Assembly: GCF_026914185.1 (NCBI RefSeq)
Contig: NC_070558.1
Span: 7,821,501-7,885,500, forward strand
Length of the DNA stretch: 64,000 bases
From: Puccinia triticina
Taxonomy: Eukaryota; Basidiomycota; Pucciniomycetes; Pucciniales; Pucciniaceae
Direction of reading: 5' to 3'
Shown: positions 1 to 10,170 of the stretch, piece by piece
Layout: each line of letters starts with the position of its first letter
Numbering within the stretch: the stretch's first letter is position 1
The notes under the pieces: generated by a model
Told to the model about the DNA's origin: nothing
The model's input: the letters and a program-made list of their open reading frames with translations, nothing else
Databases searched by the model: none
Position numbers and translations under genes: made by a program

Positions 1-200
1 GATCATGCGTGGATCCATCGCCGGAAATCTGGATACAGGGAAAATGCTCAAGGCTCAGCCGAAAACACCAAGCAGCTTGGGGATGAGAGGTCACTCACAG
101 GGCGGACAAGATTATAGATATGGTGGCTGGAGGATGTGCCGGATGTTCGTCAGCAGTCTTGAGAGAACCTTTGGAGGAAGGGTCCCGAGAACGGCTCTAC

Positions 201-793
201 CTTGGACAAAGTTGACCCCGTAGGACAAAGCGCGGACGATGGAGTTGGTCTGGACGTTCCATTGCTGCATCGCCATAAGCACGTACCAGTCCGGGGCGGG
301 GACGGGGAAGCATAGCTGGAGGGAGGAGGAGGAGCAGTCTCAGCCAATTGCGGATGCCAAGGAGATCTTCTCTTCGGGATCCCCCTACCTGGTTAGCGTT
401 GCATTGGTTCCCGACACCGCAGTCGAAGTTCGGCGCGCCCTTGGACGCGGCGTATTGCTAGAGGGCCACCAGGGTCAGCCATGGGCGAGACAAAGAGGGG
501 GGACTCCTCGAACTTACCGCCACCGTGAGATGGTCGCCGCCGGGATAGGCGCGCAGATAGTCGTCCAAGTTGAGCGATTTCCAGGTGTCTCGAGTGAGGG
601 GCAGGGCCTTGCAGGAGCCGTTGACGGGCGCAGAGGGGTCGCGGGGCGGGCCGGACGCTTGGGAGCCGGGCGCGGACGCCGGCGAGGAGGGGAACAGGCC
701 GAACAGGCCCCTCTTCTCATGGGGGAGCGACTGGGCTTCCACACGTGCAGAGAGCACGGCCAGGCAGCCGCACAACAACAGCCAATCCCGCAT
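201..793 (-). CDS. Secreted protein, conserved basidiomycete family (5' part only)
   Basis: Three exons can be read on the minus strand: 793-518, 457-389 and 315-201. The first two introns have GTAAGT or GTAGGG donors and TAG or CAG acceptors, and the reading frame continues through them. The product opens with a signal peptide (MRDWLLLCGCLAVLSARVEA), followed by a Pro/Ser-rich stretch. A conserved core follows: an NGSC glycosylation site, WKSLNLDDYL, a YPGGDHLT box, QYAASKGAPNFDCGVGNQC, then LCFPVPAPDWYVLMAMQQWN. I recall this pattern (YPGG..LT, QYA, DCG.G..C, DWYVL.A.Q.WN) from a family of large secreted or membrane proteins of unknown function in basidiomycetes; no name is offered. The exon after 201 is not resolved. 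An acceptor near position 28 is possible but its phase does not fit. The gene continues past the left edge. Confidence 0.72.
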
Positions 794-1427
794 TCAAGCC
801 TTGCGATATATATAACTATAAATAAACGAACGAACGGGTCGGTTTCTCTGGGCGGGTGGAGTGGGCTGGGTGGGGGTGGGGTGCTGCTCAGCCCTGTGCG
901 GTGTTTGCTTCCCTTTAGTACCCATGTCGAAGCAGCGGGCGAAACTCGAGCAGCGCCGTCGCATCCCCTGACACACGAAGCCGCCCGAATCTCTTGCCAG
1001 CTCCCTCTCCTTGTGTATCGGGACCCTGCTTGGAGTCTTACTTGTCGCAAGCTCCATATTGCAGGGGGGATACATACCCACGCTCTTGGGTCGCACCTTG
1101 TCCGCTGGCAAGTATTCTCCGCGGGAGGCCCTTGAGCTGGGCAGCAGTTCCTGCCAAAATATGTGGGCCATGACGGCTCTTGTGGGGACCGCTCTGCGCC
1201 GGCCCGGGCCCTCAGGGGCTTCCGTTCCCACAAAACTGTGGAGAGGATGGATGGCACTTCAGCGCACACCAAAAGATCAAAGGCTGTTTCTGAAGCTCGG
1301 CTCTGAAGCAGAGAGCTCAACAAAGCACCAGTTTCCTTTGGTTGTTCAATCGTTTCTTTCGCACACAACATCAAAAAGCAGGCAGAGTCGGGGCGATGTA
1401 CAGCTCAACCGCCTTGCAGGAAAACAA
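794..1427. other. Intergenic, upstream of the secreted protein gene
   Basis: I see no gene here. The stretch holds the 5' side of the minus-strand secreted gene, with a TA-rich patch at 803-822 that could be part of its promoter, and extends to the tRNA. Open frames across it on both strands have no recognisable domain and run antisense to, or overlap, the secreted gene. Confidence 0.5.
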
Positions 1428-1514
1428 TGGAGTACCAGGGAGTCGAATCCTGTACCTCTCGCATGCTACTCAGCGCGATGCTAAGCGAGCGCTCTACCGA
1501 TGAGCTAGAACCCC
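1428..1514 (-). tRNA. tRNA-Ala (anticodon AGC) with a 15-nt intron
   Basis: On the minus strand the 87 nt fold as a tRNA. The 5' end is GGGGTTC, the D-arm has the A-box motif TAGCTCATCGGTAGAGCGC, and the anticodon stem CTCGC/GCGAG carries loop TTAGCA-T with anticodon AGC. An intron of about 15 nt sits at the canonical place, one base 3' of the anticodon. The T-arm contains TTCGACT, and the discriminator base is A. The alanine identity pair G3:U70 is present. Two weak points are visible: position 6 faces a U (U6-U67), and the top T-stem pair is A53-C61. C7-G66 looks like a compensated swap of the usual G-C. It may be functional or a slightly decayed copy. Confidence 0.85.
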
Positions 1515-1760
1515 AAGCTGTATTTTCCCCCGGACATTTCCAGGTCATAAAGCCTTGCAAGCACCAGAAGCTGCTTCATGTTTTATATCGTCTCATCCCC
1601 AGTCATTCGTAGGGAGCCTTCCTGCTGCGAGCCTTCCTGCCGCTTTATGAGTGGATTGTGATTCTTTTGGAAATATTTAGGCAGTGAGGGACTACACTCA
1701 GAAGTCGTCTGAGGCCAACCCAGACCAGCTCCTGCACGTGAAGTCTCCAGGGCCTCCTCC
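1515..1760. other. Spacer between tRNA and TIR element
   Basis: No gene or clear signal is visible. Any tRNA terminator would lie on the low-coordinate side of the tRNA, not here. Confidence 0.4.
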
Positions 1761-2853
1761 ACTACACCACGGCTGCAGCCAAACGTTTCAAAGCGGTTGC
1801 GAAGTGGTATTTGAAACGTTCACAATACAATTGGAAGGATACGTCGGGGCGAAGCCCCCACGGAAACCAGTTTGAGAAGTTCGGCCGAACGTTCAAAATA
1901 ATGTTGGCATTCCGCTGTGGGAACGGAATGAAAACTAAATAGGTTGTGAGGTGGTTCTAAAAACTTATTCCGTTAACAGAAATGTTTTTGAGAACCACCA
2001 AAACGTTTGCAAAAACCGCCATACATTATGGAAAACGTTTGCAAATACCGCTGAGGAGCAGTGCCAACCGACTCTCCAGCGGCTGTCGGAGCAGCAAAAG
2101 ATGTACTCAGGCACGGATCGAACTGACAATCAACTCGATCCCACTGCCCTCCGGTGGCTGCTTACAGCACAAGCCACCAGCCGATATCTGAGGAGAGCTG
2201 TTGATGCTATATATGCTCTGTACCATTGGATTTTGGAGCTTTTTTTTCCCAAAGTCAATTTTGACTTTTTTCTTTTTTTTTTTTGGAGGATTGGGTTTTC
2301 TCAACCTCTCAGGTGGAAAAACAACCCTCCAGATTGGTTTTGCAAACTGACTCTGGCTTGCAAAAAGTTATGATAAACGTTTTGAAAAACGTTATCAGGA
2401 CGTGAAAACGTTCACGGTTGTTGATTTCTTCCTTGAAACCTTCTTGGTTGTCATTTTCGTTTTTCAAACCGCTTGAAGTGGTAATTCAAACTATCTCGGT
2501 TGCACATAACGTTTGCCTGAACTAATTTGATTAAAAAAATCACATCTTAACTTTCACCCCAAGATAACGTTGTAACAAACAAAAAGTAACTCATAATGTT
2601 TGCAAAAACCATCCTCAAACCTTGAACGTTTGCGCGAACCAATTCAAAACCGCAAACGTTATTGGGAACTGAATCTAAACCTGAAACGTTTCTGGGAACC
2701 GGTTGCCAACCGGAAACGTTTCACAAGACCGTACTCTAACCTGAAACGTTTATGGAAGCCATATCTTAACCGGAAACGTTCCCAGGAACCGTTTTCAAAC
2801 CTGAAACGTTTGGGAACGGTAGCAAGAAACTTTTCTTGCAGCCGTGGTGTAGT
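1761..2853. mobile_element. Non-autonomous TIR element with AACGTT array
   Basis: The ends are exact 17-bp inverted repeats (ACTACACCACGGCTGCA at 1761-1777 and its complement at 2837-2853). They are flanked by the direct repeat CCTCC at 1756-1760 and 2854-2858. There is no coding capacity. The inside carries at least 15 copies of the palindrome AACGTT, usually as GAAACGTTT, scattered on the left and strictly periodic on the right. The right end lies 98 bp upstream of the USO1 start codon, so the element probably occupies the USO1 promoter or 5' leader. The superfamily is not assigned; a 5-bp duplication is not decisive. The element at 8489-9148 has nearly the same TIR. Confidence 0.75.
2592..2820. 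repeat. 30-bp tandem array centred on GAAACGTTT
   Basis: The last base of the AACGTT motif falls at 2630, 2660, 2690, 2720, 2750, 2780 and 2810, with a variant AATGTT at 2600. This is an exact 30-bp period over eight units. The flanks alternate between CCTGAAACGTT and CCGGAAACGTT, and each unit also has a GGAACC- or GGAAGCC-like block. Confidence 0.85.
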
Positions 2854-2951
2854 CCTCCGACGGATGATGGCTGTGGTGTGACAGGTTGGCGGGGGCGGAG
2901 AGTGGCAGCGAGCCGCGCGCGGGCCGGCCACCCCCAGCCCCCACACCCTCG

Positions 2952-3195
2952 ATGTCGTTCCTCTCCTCGCTCCAAGGCACCGTTCTCCAGGGATACGCAG
3001 CCCTCCAAGGGCCCCAAGGCCAGCCCCAGTCCCCCACCGACACCCTCGGCAAGCTCCTCGACCGTCTCCAGAACTCCGCCCAGCATGAGGACAGGCGGAG
3101 CAGCATCCTCGGCATCAAGGGCATGGCCAGAGACTGGAAATCGGTAGCCCACCCACCCCCACCACACCCAGTATACCCCGATCTCTGCTTACCTC

Positions 3196-3231
<36 letters not shown>

Positions 3232-6200
3232 TTTGTTTTAGGAAGTCGGCCAAGTGGCTCTCCCGGCAATACTCGACTTGCTCGGCGAACCGGGCCTCGC
3301 GGACGACCTAGATATGGCCAAAGCATTGCTCGAGACGCTGAATATCTTGTGCGAAGTCGAGGAGACCGAGCCTGGCAGGGCCGCGCAGACAGACTGTGGA
3401 GTGGCCCATGTTGATACTTTCTTGATGGTCGGTGCTGTCCCTCGACATCTGAAGGATGATCCTTACACTCACATGCGATCTCTTGCTCCCACCCCCACAA
3501 TCTGCTTAGAAACCCGACCCCACCCACGCAGTCTTGTCCCTGCTGAGCACCTCAAGCTTCTACATCCGCTTCTTTTCCCTGCAGCTCCTAGGCACCCTCC
3601 TCACCGCCCCGCCACCCCGCCCTCTGACCCTCCAGTCCCACTTCCTCACGGCCCCCGGCGGCCTGGGCGCGATCCTCTCCATCTTGGACGATACCCGAGA
3701 AATCCTGCGCAACGAGGCCTTGCTGATCCTCCTCAACATCACCGAAAAAAACGCCGACATCCAGAAAATCGTCGCTTTCGAAGGCGGCTTCGATCGCTTG
3801 TTTCACATCATCGATGTCGAGGGCGGCATCGGCGCCGGCGGGATCGTCGTCCAGGATTGCTTGTTGTGTGTCGGCCAGCTTCTGCGCTACAACGTCTCCA
3901 ATCAAGTCAGTCTCATCATCCCAGAGTTGGCTCGCAGTTCGGCTGATCAAATCCTTGGTTCATCATCCCAGAATTATTTTCGAGAAACGTCATGCATTCC
4001 TCATCTGGCCCCCATGCTCCTTTTCCCTCCAGCGCAAGATCCGCATCCAGTAGCCCTCGACTCCTTTGCAACCCAGCCGTGGAGCGAGCAAAAGCTCAAC
4101 AACGCTCTGCTTGTCCTCGCCCTCGCCCGCACCTTAATCTCGGGCGCTGGGGTCGGCAAGATCGCCAATCAGCGGGCAATCCTCTCCGGCGGCCTCACTC
4201 GCTGTCTCGCAGAGATGGGCCTAGCCAGTGCCGCACCCCCCATTCTCAAGTCTGAGGCTCTGCATATCCTCGCCCACGTCGTCCGAGGGAGCGAGATTAA
4301 CAAGGAGTTCCTCAGCAAGTTGGTACTCAGTCCCTTGGCCGCATCGGCCCCGCCGCCCGGCCAAGATCCGAGCTATTCGGACCCCGAGAAGCCCGAGTTC
4401 TATCGCCTCCCGCCCCAGTCTGCCATCTTCGCACTCTTCTCACTCGCCCTCGAGGGACTCCCCGGAGCTCAGCATCCCACATCGGCCGATGACGAGTTCC
4501 AAACCCTGTCCGCCCGAGCTGCCGCTCTGAGTGCTATCGACAGCTTTCTGAACGGCAATCTGGATGCGCAGCTGGGTATCGTGGCCACCATGAACACGCC
4601 TATCCCTCAGCTGTCCGACCAGAACGCCGGCCCGTCTCACTCGCCTGGATCATTGCTCTTCGCGGCTCTGCAGGGCCTGCCCCCGACTGAAGCTGGGAGC
4701 ATGGCTGCATACACCTCCTTCTTTGCCTCCCTCATCTTCGCACATCTCCTCAGAGGGTTCGAGCCCGCCAAGAAGCTGGCACGCGAGATCCGGATCGGCG
4801 GCGACCCTGCCGATCCCAACGCCCCGCCGGACGACGACGACGACCAGACCGGCCTGGTACAGATCTTGATCGGAAACTTGATGATGGCTCAGCGGATGCA
4901 AAGCCAGAGTAACAATGCTGGCGATGGGATTCAGCGATCCTTAGCATGGGCTCGAATCATGGTCGGCTACTTGATTGTTTTGGCCACGTGGCTATGGGAG
5001 AGTCCCTCGACAACGAGCGAGTTTTTGAGTGAAGGTACAAATTTACAAGTGGTATGTGTATCCTATCTCACCAACTGTCTCCCAATAACCAGTGATGAAC
5101 TCACTGACTCGGTTACCCCCTTCGAAACAATGTATAGCTGATTGAGCCAATCAGTCAATCATCGGGCGTGGACCCGCTTGTCCAAGGTTTATGCGCGTTT
5201 GTGTTAGGCATCATATACGAAACCGACCATGACCCGGCCTCCCCGATACCAAGGTTAGTTGAGCCCCCTTTCGCCCGTCAGCCGGTTCGCTGACGATAGA
5301 CGGCCTGGTTTTCGATGGGGCCCGAAGATCGACACTGCAGCCCATCCTCCATTCTCGTGTCGGACCAGACCAGTTCGTCAATCGGATCCTCAGGCTCAGA
5401 GAAGACCCTCGCTTCAAAAACGTCGGCCCTGACGTCCTCGAGTTGAGCCTCCAGCCGCCCGCCGGAACTGATCCCAGCAGCGCAGATCAAGAACCTGGAC
5501 TGTGGTTCGATTGGCCGTTCGTGGAGTTTCTGAAAAATAACTATGGTGGGTGATCTTTGATCAACCTTTCATGTACCACATTAATCTACTGTGCGATATT
5601 AACTTCATTTCCCATTGATCAACCAAAAAAAGTATCTATACAGCAATCCATCTTAATCGATCCTGGATCCGGTGGAGGGCCAAGTGAGTTTCTTTCTTAT
5701 TCTCCGAGAGGGAGGCGCCAGTTGGTATTCGAATGGTTACACACAAACCCACTGAATAAATTTCTCCAGAGTTTTCCAAAGAAAATACAGACCAATCCGA
5801 AGAATTAAGTAGACTAAAGACCCAGGTGGCCGCACAAACAAACGATATGCAAGCTCTGGAGCGGCAGGTATCGGAGCTGACGTTGAAACTAAAAGAGCAA
5901 GTGAGTGGCATCCAGCTCATGGTTTCCGGTGTTCTCCTTGATGACGAGTGAGTGACCGATGCTGATGGGGAATATGATGACGCCGAGCGAAGCCACGGGA
6001 GGCAGAAGAGATCGAAGGTCTGCGGAAAGAGAACGAGAGGCTAGTCGAGGAGGTGCGCGCCTTGCGGGAAGAGACGGGCCGGCTGAGTGCGGCGCAGAAG
6101 GAGACCGAGAAGGAGCAGGAAGACCTGCTCGTCTTGCTCGAGGAGGTGAGCAGCAAGAGACGCCGGGACAAGGCTGTGATGCGCGAGAAGGGCCTCGAGG

Positions 6201-6235
6201 TCAGTGAGGACGAGGACGATGAGGACGGCAGCTAG
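2952..6235 (+). CDS. USO1: Uso1/p115-type vesicle tethering factor
   Basis: This is a general vesicle transport factor that tethers COPII and Golgi vesicles before SNARE fusion. Nine exons give 861 codons with every junction in phase: 2952-3143, 3242-3431, 3532-3905, 3972-5051, 5138-5253, 5328-5545, 5633-5683, 5770-5900 and 6002-6235. The N-terminal armadillo-like head begins MSFLSSLQG and carries family landmarks: LGIKGMARDWK, QNYFRETS, SPSTTSEFLSEGTNLQV, STLQPILHSRVGPDQFVNRI, then LREDPRF. The last two exons form a coiled coil (LERQVSELTLKLKEQ, EIEGLRKENERL), followed by KRRRDKAVMREKGLEVSEDEDDEDG, typical of the acidic p115 tail. It is shorter than human p115 (about 960 aa) and much shorter than yeast Uso1, through a short coiled coil. 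The intron at 3906-3971 is a multiple of three and open, so it can be mistaken for coding. The exon 2 donor (GTGCTG) is weak and the least certain. Confidence 0.9.
3197..3231 (+). repeat. 35-base poly-C run in USO1 intron 1
   Basis: An uninterrupted C homopolymer directly precedes the acceptor CTTTGTTTTAG of intron 1. It acts as the pyrimidine tract of that splice site. Its length is likely to vary between isolates or between sequencing reads. Confidence 0.9.
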
Positions 6236-7279
6236 CCGCAAAGCCCTGGCTGTCTTGGGGCTCGTATACATCCAGGCGTGCCCTCCCCCCTTGTAACTGT
6301 ATTGCTCTCCGTCCCACCCCCTCATCAGGTCTCCCCAACTTTGTTTGCTCCATACCTGCTCCTCTTCTCCAAACCGCGCCTTACCAACACACGATGGGAG
6401 CAATCGAAGCCTGTCTCGCTTAATCAATGGGCACGCTGTGGATGTACCATTTTTTCGTTTTTTTTTTGTACACCTTCAATATCCAGACCCTCTCACAACC
6501 TTCCCACCTCTCACCGTCTCCTCTCAAAAAGAAAGCTTCCTGTCCGCTATGAAGATTCATGTCTTGTCGTATACTGCCCGAAAACAAAAACGGTTCTTGT
6601 TTCTGCCTCGTCAGACCCCATGCTTTTGTGCATGTACCCTGGTGCAATTCTTCTACTTCCAGTAGGCTTCACTCAGTCCAAGGCAAAAGTCCAATGCATG
6701 TTATTTCATTCATATATTGTTGATCATACGAGATGTTGGCTGGGATGGAACAACCTCAACCTGGTTACGCTGGTCAGGATATCAGGTCTCGGTGACAAAG
6801 ATTTGTAACACACGCACTGGCACAGATGCAACTGTGATGAAATCTGCGGATATGTTGATTTGGTGTCGGAAAATCAAACAGTGGTTGTGGCTCACTAGGC
6901 TCGAGTGAGCTGCCCATGCAGTTGGGCCACAGCCTACTTGCCTCTGGTGTGTGATTCACGTTGAAGGTTGCGTCCAGTGATACGACTCCCGTAATACTGT
7001 TTCATCTCACTCAACAATAGTCCGCCCTGGTGAACTAACTTATAGGCACAAGTGCTGATGTGGGCGAATCTGTTGATTTCATGGCAACAATCTCGGATGG
7101 GTTATGTAGAAATCAAGATGTACAGCTTGTCGTAGTAGGACCAAATCTGGCGTTATGATTACAGAGTGGAAAACAAATGGCAGCAAGGGTTCGCCGGAGT
7201 GATGTGTGTTCTACTTCCTGTTGATGAGAGGCTCCAACAGGCCAGGGGGATCCGACGATCCGGGGCGGCAGACGCGGTG
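6236..7279. other. Intergenic, downstream of USO1
   Basis: This holds the USO1 3' region and spacer. I recognise no gene, RNA or repeat. The open frames at 6278-6808 are low in coding character and hit nothing I know. Confidence 0.5.
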
Positions 7280-7592
7280 TTACTTCTTATCGGCGGGGGT
7301 GTAAGTGGCGGAGCCTTTGCCGTCGTTGTAGTAGCTGCGAGGGGAGGTTGGATGTTAGGACAGGTCGATGGACGCGCGTGGAGAAGAGATACGCGACTCA
7401 GGTGGAACCGTTCGGGTTGTTGTAGTAGTACGAGCCATTGGTGTTGGAGTAATGGTACGAGTTCGGGTTCGGGGCGCTGGCTCCATAGTCGCGCGAGCAG
7501 TAGTGGTTGCCTTGAGAGTTGGTGCCGCTCGACCGGTAAGTGTAGCCAGAGCCGGAGTTCCCGGAGGAGCCGCTGTTTGATTGAGAAGGCAT
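7280..7592 (-). CDS. Small conserved fungal Ser/Gly/Asn/Tyr-rich protein, splice donor damaged
   Basis: The minus-strand start codon at 7592 opens MPSQSNSG, then SSGTNSQGNHYCSRDYG, NSYHYSNTNGSYYY and NNPNGST. This pattern is familiar from a short, widely conserved fungal protein of unknown function. A second exon at 7334-7280 reads YYNDGKGSATYTPADKK and stop, preceded by a good acceptor (CCTCGCAG). The expected join falls after TCCAC, but the next bases are CTGAGTCG where GTGAGTCG would be a standard donor. As written, translation instead ends at the TGA at 7398-7400, giving about 64 residues. Either the donor has a G-to-C change (allele or sequence error) or an alternative junction is used. 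Confidence 0.6.
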
Positions 7593-7864
7593 GATGGTTT
7601 TTGAGGTTTTTTGAGGAAAGAGGAGCAGCAATAGTGGGGTGAAGGGCAGCGAGCACGAACAAGCCCAGCCGTGTTATTTCATACTAGCGTTTAAGGGCGG
7701 CTGCGCCGCCCCGTGATCGCTGGTGTAAATTCATTCACCATTAACTTAAGACACTTCCTAAAATGTTGCCTTTATGGTATTCCTCTTATGCTCTGGCCTG
7801 GGATGTCGGTGAGAACAAGCAAGAAGAGTATGAATTTCAATCACGGAAGAAATGAACAAAAGGA

Positions 7865-8331
7865 TCTTATCCAAGGACCTTCGCACAGTCACCTTGTTCC
7901 TGTCCTCAGCAAGCTCATTGTTGTGTCTTGGAACATCGACCGGATCGGGTGGTATTTCCGCATCGTTTGGCCCATTGGTGAGTATCCTGTTCAAAGAACC
8001 TGAGGTTGTCAAGTTGGTACGAATGGGTTCAGGAGGATTGATTGAAGACTGATTAGAATATGGGAAGGTTGCGATGGAGGACTCGAAAAAAGTGTTATTA
8101 GTTGGCACCCAGAATATCCAGCCTTTGCCCCCTTGAACATAACCAACAAGATTACACCGCCAAGCACGTTGATCCGTTTTACTCTTGCGATAAATATCAG
8201 GCTTGTGGACGAAGGCTACCTCGCCGAAAGTTCGGAGACAATCGAAAAGTGGCTTCTTGCCAAACATGACCTCCAGCGGTGTTTTGTCGCCCGTCAACGA
8301 ATTGACCACTCTGTTGTGGGTGAAATAGCCC
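7865..8331 (-). pseudogene. Copia integrase C-terminus and linker, cut off before RT
   Basis: This frame continues the copia integrase after the Mutator-like insertion: WGYFTHNRVVNSLTGDKTPLE, then FGKKPLFDCLRTFGEVAFVHK and CNLVGYVQGGKGWIFW. These are typical copia post-core motifs (TP.E...GKKP....RTFG, GY.....G....). It then enters an acidic linker and fuses to antisense LTR sequence. No RT motif follows. Confidence 0.8.
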
Positions 8332-8488
8332 CAAAGATACGGGGGGGTTGAATTTTACAACCCTCATTTTACAATATGGAGGCGCTGGACCGACATGTCG
8401 GACAGCTTTTTAGTTTCACTTTTTTTTTTTTTTTTTTTAAAAAAAACAAGAAAGAATATTTGTTACTGGGAGCAAAGCGGGAGCGAAG

Positions 8489-9148
8489 TACACCACGGGC
8501 GAAGCTCAACGAAATGATTTCGATTGCCAGCCGATATCATTTCGGTTGGTCTGCCTGCAAGGGGGGACCGTCGCCAGACGGTCGGCGTTTTCACTGGAAA
8601 ATTCCAGGAACCCTACTGGAAGGCAATCCAAAATTATTTTGGATCCCCAACGCACTTCCGAAGTGCTTTCGTGTGCAATTCGGAATGGTTACGGGCCGTC
8701 GCAGGTTTTGAAGGGCTCAAAACAAGGTTTCAGCAAGGTGGGTGGACAAAAGGGAGGCTTGAACCTGCAACATGCTTCTGATCCACCCCAACCGAGCCCC
8801 TTGCCAACTGCCCCAGACACACTGTTGCAGGAGGCGCTGTTTTATATATAGGACCATCCTTCTGTGAGGTGTGGTCAGCCATATTCGGAAATATTCCGGG
8901 GAAAATCCAGGAAAAAAACCGGAATGGTCTGTTTCCTGGAATGAAGTCGAATCAATTTCGACTTCATTCCATTTTGGACGCTACCCGAATTGCAATCGGA
9001 ATGGTTCCGGTACTTTGACCATACCGGAAGCATTCCGATTGGTTTTCGGTCCTTCAACCATACCGGAACGATTCCAATTGGTTTTTGGGTTTTCCTACCA
9101 TCCAGTAAATTTTCTGGATGGAAACTTTGAATCTTCACCCGTGGTGTA
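8489..9148. mobile_element. TIR element with CCGGAAT/ATTCCGG motif array
   Basis: The left end TACACCACGGGCGAAG and the right end (complement TACACCACGGGTGAAG) are inverted repeats with one mismatch. They match the TIR of the element at 1761-2853. The interior is packed with ATTCCGG, CCGGAAT and TGGAAT motifs on both strands. No target duplication or coding sequence is apparent. Confidence 0.55.
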
Positions 9149-9149
9149 G

Positions 9150-10170
9150 CCCATGACTGCCTAGCTTGGTCCCTGTACAACTGTAGGATCCTATAAGCAC
9201 TTCCGTGACAAGGGGCGCTGTAGATTCCAGCGTAGTCACGTGCCAGCGGAAGTACAGGGAGGTGTGTACATAGTCCACTCGGTCCCTGCCTGCCCTTTTG
9301 CCCCCAGGAAAGAACCGTTAAACTTTCCACTAGCGCCTTAGTAATCACTTCCTTTTGGGTTGCGCCTGCTCCCGGAGGACCCGCTTTGCTAACCCCTTCT
9401 CCCTTACCAACGTTGCTAGGCCAAGAGATCCCTCTTGGGCAAGCTCTAGCCGAAGCAAGGCCCTTGGGAGGAACATTCTCAGCGGACCGGGGATCAAACC
9501 TCCCTCCAACCCACACAGAGTCTTGGGAAGCCTCAACCGGCTTTTGGGACTCCCCAGGCGCCGCGGCACGGCACCAAAACTGTGAGCAGAAGGATGTGTT
9601 ACCCATGGCTCAAGCAAAAGAGACCGACCACCCGGTCCCCAGTGCATCCAGGATTTTGAACCAGCTCATTGGTAGCCCTTGAGAAGCCAAGGTACTTTAT
9701 AAACAGCTTTCCAGGAGCCTTGGCAAGCCAGTGGGCAACAATGAAATCTTGCCACTGGCTGGCAAGGTATGTACATGCAGCAGCATGCTCCTCGGTGAGC
9801 TTGTTGGTGGGAACAGGTCTCCCTTGCAGAGTCCAGTTGACTCGGAGAAATTGAAGCCATTGGACTGGTCTCAATTCCTCAAATCATATGCTCTGAAATG
9901 CCGTTCTGACTCTCCTGGGCACCTAACCAACCCCCAATCAAGTCAGAGAGCAGCATGATATAGAGAGTACAATGTCAAAAGGCAGCATGTAAACAGCTTG
10001 ACCAACTCTTCAGGGCACCTAACCGACCCCCTGTTGAGTGATAAAGAAGTTGCCGAGAATGAGGGGGGAGTTGGAGCGGATTAAAACATAAGAGGTATAT
10101 ATAGGAACCAGGCTGCTCACCTTACTATTACAGGATGTATAACAAATCCTGACACTGACACCTGTTTGAG
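9150..10170 (-). other. Possible LTR-retrotransposon leader and LTR fragment
   Basis: On the minus strand there is a tract with TTTTGGTGCCGTG (near 9560-9590), resembling a Ty3/gypsy primer-binding region. Upstream of it, around 10070-10170, is an LTR-like stretch with a TATATATA box and CAGGATTTGTTATAC. No coding domain can be recognised in the weak open frames here. The boundaries are guesses. Confidence 0.25.

Noticed and set aside
239..1374. Long open frames on both strands (286-298 codons)
   Set aside because: They overlap the spliced secreted gene in other frames, have no domain, and reflect GC-rich composition.
7166..7662. 167-codon frame over the small conserved gene
   Set aside because: It is out of frame with the conserved protein; the conserved reading is in another frame of the same strand.
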